From positions 1 through 64,000 of the forward strand of contig NZ_FNNP01000004.1 in the NCBI RefSeq assembly GCF_900106805.1: 64,000 nucleotides of DNA. Direction: 5' to 3'. Position numbers and translations under genes: made by a program. Every line of letters starts with the position of its first letter. The stretch's first letter is position 1. The notes beneath the pieces were generated by a model. That model saw nothing but the letters and a program-made list of their open reading frames with translations. It did not search any database and was not told where the DNA came from. Source of the stretch: Ruegeria halocynthiae (GTDB taxonomy: Bacteria > Pseudomonadota > Alphaproteobacteria > Rhodobacterales > Rhodobacteraceae). This document shows, piece by piece, positions 7,267 through 16,165 of the stretch.

Positions 7267-9999
7267 ATGCACGGCATTTCCGATAGCGAAAAGCTCCACA
7301 CTATCTCGGATTACTACAGCGCCTCGCAACTGAGGGCAGACCGGTGGAGCGCGTTACGGGAAACAGCCGAATCTCTGGATCAGAGTGCAAGCGATAAGGA
7401 TCGGGACCGCGCACGGCAGTTGCTTCAGGCGCTGGCCCCGATCGAGATGTATTTTGCCTTTCCGGGTGGGTCGGCCTTCGACTATTTGCGCCGGTTGCTG
7501 GATCACGGCAATTTTGCGGATTTCTCAACAGCTGTACGCCGGGTATCGCGGGCGCTCACCTCGGGCGCGTATCGTCGGCGCTCGATCCCGCTGATTGCGG
7601 ATGAGACCGAAGTTGATGAGTTCGAGGATGAGTCTACCCAAAGCCATGAGGCCCGCGCTTTGGGGCGGCCTTATTTTGAGGTGATGATCGTCGACAATGT
7701 CAACGAACATCAGGAGCGCTTTCTGCAATCCAGCCTGCAACGGATGCGCCGCAGCGAAGATCCGTTCATTTACGAAACTGTGGTGGTTCCCAGTGTCGAG
7801 GACGCGCTGATCGGGGTTCTGTTCAACCAGAATATTCAGGCGGTCATTGTCCGTCCGGGTCAAAGCCTGAAGTCCAAGAATGAAACCAACGTTTTGGGCC
7901 GCTATATCAGCCTTTATGGTGAGGGCGCTGATCTTGATACGCTGTCACCCTCAGAATACGGGCCTGAAACCTGCCGTCGGATCGGAATGTTGCGCCCGGA
8001 ACTGGATGCCTACCTGATTACCGACCGCTCTGCCGAGGATATTGCGGGTCTGGATCTGGGTCTGTGCCGGCGTGTGTTTTACAACCAAGAAGATTTTCTG
8101 GAACTGCACCTCAATATCCTGCGCGGGGTGCAGCGGCGCTATAAAACGCCGTTCTTTACGGCCCTCAAGGAATACTCAAAGCAGCCGACCGGTGTGTTCC
8201 ATGCCATGCCCATCAGCCGCGGCAAATCCATCACCCGCAGTCACTGGATTCAGGATATGGGGGCGTTCTACGGTTCGAACATCTTCATGGCGGAAACATC
8301 AGCCACTTCGGGCGGATTGGATTCCCTGCTGGAACCCAGAGGCCCGATCAAAGAGGCGCAAGAGGCCGCCGCCCGAGCATTCGGCTCAAAACAGACCTTC
8401 TTTGCCACCAATGGAACATCGACCTGCAACAAGATCGTCGTTCAGGCGCTGGTCCGACCCGGCGACATTGTTCTGGTTGATCGTGATTGCCACAAATCGC
8501 ATCACTACGGCATGGTGCTGGCGGGGGCGAGCGTGGTCTATATGGACAGCTATCCGCTGCACGAATACTCGATGTACGGCGCGGTCCCGATCCGCGAGAT
8601 CAAGCACAAGCTGCTGGCCTTGCGGGCCGCGGGAAAGCTTGACCGGGTGCGGATGGTGCTGCTGACCAACTGCACCTTCGATGGCATTGTCTACAACGTA
8701 CAACGGGTGACGCAGGAATGTCTGGCGATCAAGAAGGATCTGGTTTTCCTGTGGGATGAGGCGTGGTTCGCCTATGCAAGATTTGCACCCAATTCCCGTG
8801 TGCGGACGGCTATGCGGTCGGCCAATATTTTGCGCGAACAATTCCGTACAACCGAACAAGCCGAAGCTTACGAGGCTCAACAAGCGACTCTCGAAGGCGC
8901 GGACGATGAGGTATGGTTGAACACACGCCTGATTGCGCCCCCCGATGCACGGGTCCGGGTCTATGCCACGCAATCAACGCATAAGACGCTGACATCCTTG
9001 CGGCAGGGCTCGATGATCCACGTCAATGACCAACAGTTCAAAGGTTCAGTGGAAGAGGCCTTTCATGAGGCCTACATGACCCATACCTCGACCTCGCCGA
9101 ACTATCAGATTATCGCCTCGCTGGATGTAGGTCGCAGACAGGTCGAGATTGAAGGCTATGAATTCGTCCAGCGGCAGGTCGAAAGTGCGATGGCGATCCG
9201 CCGGGCGGTGTCGACCCATCCGCTTCTCAAAAAGTACTTCAGGCTGGTTACGGCGGGTGACATGATCCCTGAGGAATATCGTGAAAGTGGCATGACCAGC
9301 TATTTCGATCCCGATCAGGGTTGGGCCGATGTCTGGGATTGCTGGGCCAAGGACGAGTTTGTTCTGGATGCCACCCGCATCACCCTGCATGTGGGCGCGA
9401 CGGGCTGGGATGGCGATACGTTCAAGACCAAGATCTTGATGGATAAATACGGCATCCAGATCAACAAGACCTCGCGCAATACCGTGCTGTTCATGACCAA
9501 TATCGGCACCACGCGTAGCTCGGTCGCTTATCTGATCGAGGTGCTGGTCGAGATCGCCAAAGAACTGGACGATCTGATGGACGACGCGTCGAAGATGGAA
9601 AAACGGGCTTTTGACAAGCGCGTCAGCAACCTGATCGAACACGTCCCGCCTTTGCCCGATTTCAGTCGGTTCCACGATGCGTTCCGCTGTGAAGCAGATA
9701 CCGAAGCTGGTGACATTCGCACGGCGTTTTTCTTGTCTTATGACGAAGACAATTGCGATTACGTCGAGCCCGACAAAGACATGCTGGAACGCCTGGAAGC
9801 TGGGGAAGAGATGGTCTCGGCCACCTTCGTGATCCCCTATCCGCCGGGCTTTCCAATTCTGGTGCCGGGGCAAGTGATCAGCCCCGAAATTCTGAAATTC
9901 ATGCAGGAACTGGATGTTTCGGAAATTCACGGATTCCGCGCCGACCTGGGTCTGCGCATTTTTAGCGAAGACGCTTTGAAATCAGTGAAGAACCCCTAA
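7267..9999 (+). CDS. Orn/Lys/Arg decarboxylase family protein (PLP, large form)
   Basis: A 910-residue fold-type I PLP enzyme of the inducible basic amino acid decarboxylase family. It has an N-terminal region of about 300 residues with a response-regulator-like wing (FEVMIVDNVNEHQERF onward). The PLP core follows, with the Schiff-base lysine at 573 in ATQSTHKTLTSLRQGS, and then the family's C-terminal domain ending in VPGQVISPEIL. The reaction should be decarboxylation of arginine, ornithine, lysine or a derivative. It is longer than typical 710-750 residue members, mainly at the N-terminus. RBS-like AAAGGA precedes the start. Confidence 0.88.
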   Translation: MHGISDSEKLHTISDYYSASQLRADRWSALRETAESLDQSASDKDRDRARQLLQALAPIEMYFAFPGGSAFDYLRRLLDHGNFADFSTAVRRVSRALTSGAYRRRSIPLIADETEVDEFEDESTQSHEARALGRPYFEVMIVDNVNEHQERFLQSSLQRMRRSEDPFIYETVVVPSVEDALIGVLFNQNIQAVIVRPGQSLKSKNETNVLGRYISLYGEGADLDTLSPSEYGPETCRRIGMLRPELDAYLITDRSAEDIAGLDLGLCRRVFYNQEDFLELHLNILRGVQRRYKTPFFTALKEYSKQPTGVFHAMPISRGKSITRSHWIQDMGAFYGSNIFMAETSATSGGLDSLLEPRGPIKEAQEAAARAFGSKQTFFATNGTSTCNKIVVQALVRPGDIVLVDRDCHKSHHYGMVLAGASVVYMDSYPLHEYSMYGAVPIREIKHKLLALRAAGKLDRVRMVLLTNCTFDGIVYNVQRVTQECLAIKKDLVFLWDEAWFAYARFAPNSRVRTAMRSANILREQFRTTEQAEAYEAQQATLEGADDEVWLNTRLIAPPDARVRVYATQSTHKTLTSLRQGSMIHVNDQQFKGSVEEAFHEAYMTHTSTSPNYQIIASLDVGRRQVEIEGYEFVQRQVESAMAIRRAVSTHPLLKKYFRLVTAGDMIPEEYRESGMTSYFDPDQGWADVWDCWAKDEFVLDATRITLHVGATGWDGDTFKTKILMDKYGIQINKTSRNTVLFMTNIGTTRSSVAYLIEVLVEIAKELDDLMDDASKMEKRAFDKRVSNLIEHVPPLPDFSRFHDAFRCEADTEAGDIRTAFFLSYDEDNCDYVEPDKDMLERLEAGEEMVSATFVIPYPPGFPILVPGQVISPEILKFMQELDVSEIHGFRADLGLRIFSEDALKSVKNP

Positions 10000-10021
10000 G
10001 GGGTCAGGGAGGACAACAAAT

Positions 10022-11470
10022 ATGCCAAAAAAGGTACTGAAGAACATCTCGGAGATCCGCCGGTATTTTCACACCAACAAGGACCCGATCTATTTTGTAT
10101 CGGCGACCAATTTTAACCTGTTGGGGCTGGATGAATGGGTGATGAATTTCACCTATATCTGCTACATGGATTGCTTTGACGGACGACACCCGAACGTGTT
10201 CGTGCCTTCCGAAATGCCGCATGATGAGTTCCAGTCAATCGAAGACATCAACAACTATCTGCTGCAGCACAAAGAGGTCATCGATCTGGTCAAACGGCGC
10301 GGTGGCAAACCAAAATTCGTTTTCCTGATGTTTGATGAAACGACAGAGAAACTGGTCAAGGAACTGGGCGGTCAGCTGTGGTTCCCCAAGGCCAAGCTGC
10401 GCACAAAATGCGACAACAAGATCGAAACCGTCCGTATCGGCAACAAAGCGGGCGTGCCTTCGGTGCCCAACACGCTGAGCGTGGTCAAAAGCTATGACCA
10501 TCTTCAGAAGATCTGCAACAAGGCCGGGCTGGGCCACGATCTTGTGCTGCAATCGGCCTTTGGCGACAGCGGTCACACAACTTTCTTCATCAAGTCTGAG
10601 GCTGACTTCAATAAACACAAGGATGAAATCGTCGGCGAGGGCGAAATCAAGATCATGAAGCGCATCGATTGTCGCGGCGCAGCGATCGAGGCCTGTGCGA
10701 CCTCGGAAGGCACAATTGTTGGCCCGCTGATGACCGAGTTGGTGGGTTTCAATGAACTCACCCCTTATCGCGGCGGTTGGTGCGGGAATGAAATCTTCTC
10801 AACCGCGTTCCCTCCGAAAGCCCGCGAACAGGCGCGGCAATTGACCTTCCAGTTCGGTGAGGAATTGCGCAAATCCGGCTATCGCGGCTATTTCGAACTC
10901 GACTTCCTGATCGACAAGAAAACCGACGAGCTGTGGTTGGGTGAGCTGAACCCCCGCATCACCGGCGCCAGCTCGATGACCAACCATGCGGCCTTTGCCC
11001 ATGCGGACGCGCCGCTGTTTCTGTTCCACTTGCTGGAATTTGCGAAGAAGCCATTCGAGCTGGATGTCGAGGAACTGAATGCCCGTTGGGCCGACCCGGA
11101 CATGATCGACAGCTGGTCACAGATGGTGATCAAACACACCGATGACAGCGTGGATCGTATCACTCACGCTCCGCAATCGGGCATCTACAAGATGCTGGAA
11201 GATGGCCGCGTGGTGTTCGACCGGTTTGACTATCACCGCCGCGCGGTGGGTGAGAATGAGGCATTCTTCCTGCGTATCTCAAATGTCGGTGATTACCGCT
11301 ACGAAGGTGCTGATCTGGGCATACTTGTGACGCGTGGGCGGTCGATGACCAAAGGTTTCAAGTTGACGGACAAGTCCAAAAAGTGGATTCACGGCATCAC
11401 GTCGGCCTATACGGCTGAACCTCTGCCCGCTGCGCAGCCGATGGAAGACCCTGCGTTCAAAATTATGTAG
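10022..11470 (+). CDS. ATP-grasp (biotin carboxylase-like) ligase
   Basis: A 482-residue protein with the ATP-grasp order of elements: an N-terminal Rossmann-like part, a KCDNKIETVRIGNKAGVPS segment before the ATP lid, an ATP-binding strand IKIMKRIDCRGAAIE, and the metal-binding strand LGELNPRITGASSM near residue 307. No biotin-carrier domain is present. ATP-grasp enzymes join a carboxylate, activated as acyl phosphate, to an amine or thiol. It starts 22 bp after the decarboxylase with a strong GGGAGG. The product amine of that enzyme is therefore a plausible acceptor, by inference only. Confidence 0.85.
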   Translation: MPKKVLKNISEIRRYFHTNKDPIYFVSATNFNLLGLDEWVMNFTYICYMDCFDGRHPNVFVPSEMPHDEFQSIEDINNYLLQHKEVIDLVKRRGGKPKFVFLMFDETTEKLVKELGGQLWFPKAKLRTKCDNKIETVRIGNKAGVPSVPNTLSVVKSYDHLQKICNKAGLGHDLVLQSAFGDSGHTTFFIKSEADFNKHKDEIVGEGEIKIMKRIDCRGAAIEACATSEGTIVGPLMTELVGFNELTPYRGGWCGNEIFSTAFPPKAREQARQLTFQFGEELRKSGYRGYFELDFLIDKKTDELWLGELNPRITGASSMTNHAAFAHADAPLFLFHLLEFAKKPFELDVEELNARWADPDMIDSWSQMVIKHTDDSVDRITHAPQSGIYKMLEDGRVVFDRFDYHRRAVGENEAFFLRISNVGDYRYEGADLGILVTRGRSMTKGFKLTDKSKKWIHGITSAYTAEPLPAAQPMEDPAFKIM

Positions 11471-11478
11471 AAAGCTCC

Positions 11479-12468
11479 ATGGCGCTTGTTTTTCGCTCAA
11501 TCGACGAGGCGCAGCCCGGTCCCAAACTGGCCGGGCTGTTTGCCGAATACTGGCCCGCCTACCGCAAATGGTGGGCGCAAGAGGGGTATTCGGCCCGCCC
11601 GACCTATCGCGAATGCCTGCGCGCCTTGCAACAGCACATGCCCGAGATCCTGCCGCTATATGAAGAGGTGGTCGAACTTGTCGGCGGCAGCGACAGCCAG
11701 GCACGGTTTCTCAGCTTCTATTGCCCGCCGAAGTATTTGTCGGGATGCAGTCAGGCGATCTGGCGCGGCAAGACGCCGTTTCTGGTGCGCAACTATGACT
11801 ATCACCCAAAAACATTTGATGCGGCGCTGCTGAAAACCTGCTGGGACGGTCGCGGCGTGATCGGGATGAGCGATGGCGTTCTGGGGCTGCTTGATGGGAT
11901 CAACGATACCGGTCTGACCGTTTCGCTCACCTTCGGTGGTCGGCGCGAGGTGGGCGACGGGTTTGGCGTTCCGTTGATCCTGCGCTATGTCCTGCAAACC
12001 TGCGAGACAACGGCCGAGGCGGTCGACTGCCTGTGCCGCATCCCCTGCCATATGAGCTATAACGTCACCATTCTGGATGCCAAGTATAACCACAGCACGG
12101 TTTACCTTGCGCCCGACCGGCACCCGCAAATCTCGGATCTGCCCGTGGCGACAAACCATCAGGGCCATGTCGAATGGTCGACACATGCACGCTTTACGGC
12201 CACCGTGGAACGTGAGCGTTTTCTGCTTAACCGCCTAAACCAGCACCCGGAGAGCGAAAAGCGCTTCATCGATGCCTTCCTGCGCCCGCCACTTTATTCC
12301 ACCGCGTTCAAATCGGGTTTCGGTACGCTCTATACGGCGATCTATCGGCCTGCGAAGAAGCAACTGCAACTGCGTTGGCCCGGCGCGAACTGGGATCTGT
12401 CTTTCGACAGCTTCAACGAAGATGAACTGAGCTTGTTGTTGCCGGAGAATCCCGAACCCGCGGTCTGA
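11479..12468 (+). CDS. C45-family / acyl-CoA:6-APA acyltransferase-like Ntn hydrolase
   Basis: A 329-residue protein of the isopenicillin N acyltransferase-like family. These are made as a precursor that cuts itself before a cysteine. The likely nucleophile is Cys90 in SGCSQAIW, followed by the family's substrate-side motif VRNYDYHP and the later strand MSYNVTILDA. Members hydrolyse or transfer acyl groups on amide bonds. It starts eight bases after the ATP-grasp stop. An amide-forming enzyme beside an amide-cleaving or transferring one argues for a shared conjugate as substrate. The exact reaction is unknown. Confidence 0.8.
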   Translation: MALVFRSIDEAQPGPKLAGLFAEYWPAYRKWWAQEGYSARPTYRECLRALQQHMPEILPLYEEVVELVGGSDSQARFLSFYCPPKYLSGCSQAIWRGKTPFLVRNYDYHPKTFDAALLKTCWDGRGVIGMSDGVLGLLDGINDTGLTVSLTFGGRREVGDGFGVPLILRYVLQTCETTAEAVDCLCRIPCHMSYNVTILDAKYNHSTVYLAPDRHPQISDLPVATNHQGHVEWSTHARFTATVERERFLLNRLNQHPESEKRFIDAFLRPPLYSTAFKSGFGTLYTAIYRPAKKQLQLRWPGANWDLSFDSFNEDELSLLLPENPEPAV

Positions 12469-12648
12469 GATCGCTTAATTGCGCGTGTCTCGGGCAGGGC
12501 AGCGAAGAACATGGATTGCTGGCACCCGTCAAATACCTTGCTCTTGGACAGGTGACGCAATAGTTGGGGCGCGTCGCGCGCCGGTATCAGAGATGATCCG
12601 GCGGGATTGATATCACACATGTTTAGACCCATTTGGACCTGATACAGC

Positions 12649-14133
12649 ATGACCGGCACTTCCCAGAATTGGCAGAAATTCCTACCTTACATCGCCACCG
12701 CACTTGTTATGGTTCTGATTTGGGCTTGGTACCTGACCGATCTCGGGGTCGGGAACATCTATCATTACGATGAGTTTTACACCTACGACCGCAGCTCCGG
12801 GTTTGCCCGGAATGGCGATTGGCTGGCGGTTTACTCAAACAACGAGCCAAGCCTGAAGAAGCCACCCATGCAATACTGGATGTCGGCGCTGCTTATGCAA
12901 TTTGGGGTGTCCGACATTCTTGCCCTGCGCCTTCCGTCGATGATTTTTGCGCTGGCCGCGTTGATGGCGACCGCATTGCTGGCGCGGGTAATGATCCCGC
13001 GAAGCCCATGGGCAATGCTGCCTTCGGTGCTGTTGGTGGCCAGTTCGCTTCAGTTCTGGCAACATGCCACATCCGCGATGCTGGACACCGGCGCGGTGTT
13101 TTTCTCGACGCTCAGTATTGCGGCCCTGCTTGCAGCAATTGAGAAGCCGAAATACTGGCCCTATTTCGGCGCGACCATCGTTCTGGCCGCTTTGCAGAAA
13201 AGCCCGACACCGCTGGCCTTTCTGGCACTGGCGTTGCTGACGTTGAAAATCACCAACAGATGGCAGGCAGAACCCTTCAGCGACGTCTGGCGGAACAGAA
13301 CCTTTCGACGGACGCTCAAATTCGCCATACCACTGGCCTTTGCCTGGCCGATCCTGCAAGAGCTTCGCTTTCTCTTTGATGGCTCGCTGGATGGCAACAT
13401 CAAAGGGGAAATGCTGGACCGCTTCCGCCCGTCCCTCAGTGATCGTGGGTTTGGAAAGCTCTACGATCTTGTAATCGCGGGGGACCCCTGGCCTCGATTG
13501 TTGGGGTTTGTTGCCATTTGCGCACTTCCTTTCGTGCAACAGCGTCCCAGACTTCTGGCCGCGACTGGTATTGCGGTTTTCTTCGTCATTATGATGTGGG
13601 CTGCCGCAGGGAAGGTATACGCAAGATACACGCTGCTTATACTGCCGATGCTGATGGTGGCAGCAACGGGTTTGCTGTTTTCGGTCAAGCGCCTGCGCTG
13701 GGCCGGAATGGGGGCTGCGCTGGGCCTGTGTTTCCTTTCGGGTGGCGTGTTCTATGACCGCGCGGCCACAGATCTGGGCAAGGGCAGGGTGCGACTGGGT
13801 GTGCCCGAGGCAGAGATTCTGGCACCGCTCGGCGCGAAGTTGCAATCGGATGAAACGCTGCTGGTCTGCGCATATGACCGAAAGATGCGTGTCCCGCCCG
13901 GGGCCGCTTCGGTGTTCGCCTCAAATGGCAGGCCGTTCATCTACCTCAGACGACTGCAATTGCAGAAATATCTGGACAGGTTTGGCTATTCTTCCGGTCC
14001 GTTGCGGGGGCTGTGCACCGAAGCCGAACTTTCTGAGCTGGCGCCAGGGCTTGTCGGACTGGCGACAGAGCCGACAGCGGTCGACGGTTTGGTCTATTGG
14101 TCGGCAACCGGTGTAAGGGATCCGTCAGACTAG
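12649..14133 (+). CDS. GT39/ArnT-like membrane glycosyltransferase
   Basis: A 494-residue polytopic protein with about ten membrane segments. The first periplasmic loop holds YHYDEFYTYDRSSG, matching the conserved acidic loop (D/E-E/D) of the ArnT/PMT GT-C fold, and further on YSNNEPSLKKPPMQYW, the substrate-binding loop of this family. Such enzymes move a sugar from undecaprenyl phosphate to lipid A or a protein on the periplasmic side. The following GT2 and LAB_N genes form the matching set that makes and carries the lipid-linked sugar. The sugar and acceptor cannot be read. Confidence 0.8.
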   Translation: MTGTSQNWQKFLPYIATALVMVLIWAWYLTDLGVGNIYHYDEFYTYDRSSGFARNGDWLAVYSNNEPSLKKPPMQYWMSALLMQFGVSDILALRLPSMIFALAALMATALLARVMIPRSPWAMLPSVLLVASSLQFWQHATSAMLDTGAVFFSTLSIAALLAAIEKPKYWPYFGATIVLAALQKSPTPLAFLALALLTLKITNRWQAEPFSDVWRNRTFRRTLKFAIPLAFAWPILQELRFLFDGSLDGNIKGEMLDRFRPSLSDRGFGKLYDLVIAGDPWPRLLGFVAICALPFVQQRPRLLAATGIAVFFVIMMWAAAGKVYARYTLLILPMLMVAATGLLFSVKRLRWAGMGAALGLCFLSGGVFYDRAATDLGKGRVRLGVPEAEILAPLGAKLQSDETLLVCAYDRKMRVPPGAASVFASNGRPFIYLRRLQLQKYLDRFGYSSGPLRGLCTEAELSELAPGLVGLATEPTAVDGLVYWSATGVRDPSD

Positions 14134-14258
14134 GCAAAATCACGCGATCCAGAAGGTAACTATGTGCAATGCTGCGGTTTGCGGTACGGTCGCCACTTGA
14201 ATTTCTATCGTTGATCAATCAAAAGCCACTGTGACGGAAACAAACGAAGTTTATCGCG

Positions 14259-15020
14259 ATGCATGTTGATCATGATGCCAATGCTGACAATCGACCTACT
14301 GTGTCGGTCGTGATTCCCATGCATAATGAGCAAGGGGCAGTGTCCGGTCTTGTGCAGGGCATTAGTGCCGCTGCCTCGGAACTGCCTGCGTTCGAGATTA
14401 TCGCGGTGGATGACGGCTCGACCGATGGCACCTACGAGGCGCTGAAGGAGATGCAGAAAGACTGCCCGCAGCTGCGCATCCTGCAGCACAGGATCGCTGG
14501 CGGCCAAAGTGCGGCTGTTCATTCCGGGGTTAAAGCGGCGCGTGCCAATATCTGTTGCACGCTGGATGGCGATGGCCAGAACCCCCCCGAAGAGCTGCCA
14601 AAGATCTGGGCGCCGCTGGTATCGGGGGATGATGCCTCGATCGGGCTTGTGGCGGGGCAACGGGTTGGCCGGAAAGATACCGCGTCGAAAAAGCTTGCCT
14701 CGCGCTTTGCGAATGCGCTGCGAGGCTGGATGCTGAAGGACGGCACACGCGACACAGGTTGCGGGTTCAAGGCGTTCCGGACACAGGCGTTTCTTGATCT
14801 GCCGTTTTTTAACCATATGCACCGTTACCTTCCTGCCCTGTTCAAAGCCTATGGCTGGAATATTGCGCTGGTTGACGTCGCGCATCAGCAGCGCTTGTCG
14901 GGCGAATCCAAATACACCAATTTCGGGCGGGCCATGGTCGGTATCTGGGATCTGTTCGGTGTTGTCTGGCTGACCCGTCGCGCGAAATCCGTCTCGGCAA
15001 AGGAGGCGTCCCGGTCATGA
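14259..15020 (+). CDS. Family 2 glycosyltransferase (ArnC/dolichol-phosphate mannosyltransferase-like)
   Basis: A 253-residue GT-A enzyme. TVSVVIPMHNEQGAVSGLV opens the fold, EIIAVDDGSTDGT holds the nucleotide-sugar aspartates, and CCTLDGDGQNPPEELP is the DXD-like metal site typical of polyprenyl-phosphate sugar transferases. The region HQQRLSGESKYTNFGRA is the lipid-acceptor side conserved in ArnC/DPMS. No C-terminal membrane pair is present; it is shorter than GtrB. It probably loads a sugar onto undecaprenyl phosphate for the preceding GT39-like enzyme. It overlaps the next gene by four bases. Confidence 0.85.
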   Translation: MHVDHDANADNRPTVSVVIPMHNEQGAVSGLVQGISAAASELPAFEIIAVDDGSTDGTYEALKEMQKDCPQLRILQHRIAGGQSAAVHSGVKAARANICCTLDGDGQNPPEELPKIWAPLVSGDDASIGLVAGQRVGRKDTASKKLASRFANALRGWMLKDGTRDTGCGFKAFRTQAFLDLPFFNHMHRYLPALFKAYGWNIALVDVAHQQRLSGESKYTNFGRAMVGIWDLFGVVWLTRRAKSVSAKEASRS

Positions 15021-15316
15021 AGGAAACCATTCTCGAAATTTTTCATGTCGATAGCCCGACCGAGGCGCTTTGGGTATTTATCGGTCTGGCCGGGCAATTG
15101 ATGTTCAGCGCCCGTTTCATCGTTCAATGGATCACATCCGAGCGCGCGAAGAAGTCCGTCATTCCGATCGCATTCTGGTATCTGTCGATCGGTGGCGGGC
15201 TTATCCTACTCAGCTATGCGATCTACCGTCGTGACCCGGTGTTTATTCTGGGCCAATCGATGGGCTTGTCGATTTACCTGCGCAACATCTTCCTGATTCG
15301 CGCCGAAAACCGCTGA
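15017..15316 (+). CDS. LAB_N domain membrane protein (lipid A disaccharide synthase N-terminal-like)
   Basis: A 99-residue protein made of three membrane helices, translationally coupled to the GT2 gene by ATGA. It matches the small LAB_N domain: GLAGQLMFSARFIVQWITSE, then SVIPIAFWYLSIGGGLILL, then SMGLSIYLRNIFLI. The domain is named for its place in some LpxB fusions. It has no known catalysis and often sits beside GT2 and ArnT-like genes, possibly as a flippase-like or scaffold component. Confidence 0.85.
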   Translation: MKETILEIFHVDSPTEALWVFIGLAGQLMFSARFIVQWITSERAKKSVIPIAFWYLSIGGGLILLSYAIYRRDPVFILGQSMGLSIYLRNIFLIRAENR

Positions 15317-15490
15317 ACGCTTAAGGCGCCCTTAGAAAACTTGCCACCTACCGAATGCCTGCCGGCTGCACCCGCTCAGCGGGTCGTGGCCTATGAAGCC
15401 TTGTGTGAACAACTCCTTCTTGTTTCTGGGATTTTTATGTTAGTATCGCGCGAATAGATATTCATATTTGTATTCGGAGGTTGTTTTCTC

Positions 15491-16126
15491 TTGCCCGATA
15501 CCTCACCCAGACTGTTCAAGCTGCGCCCTCTAGAAAAGAAAGATCTCGAATCCGTCACTCACTGGTTTCAGGATTTGAATGACCTCGCCCTGTTTGACCG
15601 GGCCTTGCGCATTCCACCAAATCAGATGCAGACCGAGCAGATATGGGAGGATGTGATCAGCTCTTCACGTGATTGTGACAAGTGCTGGTTCGTGATCGAA
15701 TCCGGCAGTGGTGATCTGGTTGGAATGATCGGGCTTGAGGCGATCTCGAACATCAACCGCGATGCGGTGGTTCCGGTGTTCGTTGACAAATCCATCCGAC
15801 GCCAGGGCGTGGCGGTACGGGCGGTTGCCCTGATGCTGGACTTCGCATTCCGGCAGCTAGGACTAAACCGGATTACCTCATATTACCGATCCGATAACCA
15901 CAGCAGCCGCGATCTGATCAGCCGTGTGGGCTGCAAGATCGAGGGCACCATGCGTCAAGCCTGGTTCGCGGACGGGCAGTTCCACGATATGGTCGTTGTT
16001 GGCATGTTACAGCAGGATTGGAAGGTGCGCCGGCAGGTACTGGAACAGGAGCTGGGTCCGGAAACGGTGGTTGGTTTTGATGCCTCCGGTTGGTCATGGC
16101 CCCCTGACGCAGGTGCAGAAACCTGA
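15491..16126 (+). CDS. GNAT-family N-acetyltransferase
   Basis: A 211-residue RimJ/RimL-type acetyltransferase. FKLRPLEKKDLESVTHWFQDL opens the fold and VPVFVDKSIRRQGVAVRAVALMLD holds the acetyl-CoA loop R-x-x-G-x-A. LGLNRITSYYRSDNHSSRDLISRVG is the usual strand-helix end. The start is TTG at 15491, supported by CGGAGG ten bases upstream. The target may be a small amine or a protein N-terminus. It stands alone between the glycosylation trio and the cyclase. Confidence 0.8.
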   Translation: MPDTSPRLFKLRPLEKKDLESVTHWFQDLNDLALFDRALRIPPNQMQTEQIWEDVISSSRDCDKCWFVIESGSGDLVGMIGLEAISNINRDAVVPVFVDKSIRRQGVAVRAVALMLDFAFRQLGLNRITSYYRSDNHSSRDLISRVGCKIEGTMRQAWFADGQFHDMVVVGMLQQDWKVRRQVLEQELGPETVVGFDASGWSWPPDAGAET

Positions 16127-16165
16127 AATGTTGCGAATTTTGAGTTATTTTTTGTTAAAACAGCC

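Noticed and set aside
9046..9930. 294-residue minus-strand frame opposite the decarboxylase
   Set aside because: Histidine/Asp-rich composition typical of an antisense shadow of GC-rich coding DNA.
12835..13845. 336-residue minus-strand frame opposite the GT39-like gene
   Set aside because: Arg/Gln/His-rich with no motif; the plus strand codes for a clear membrane protein.
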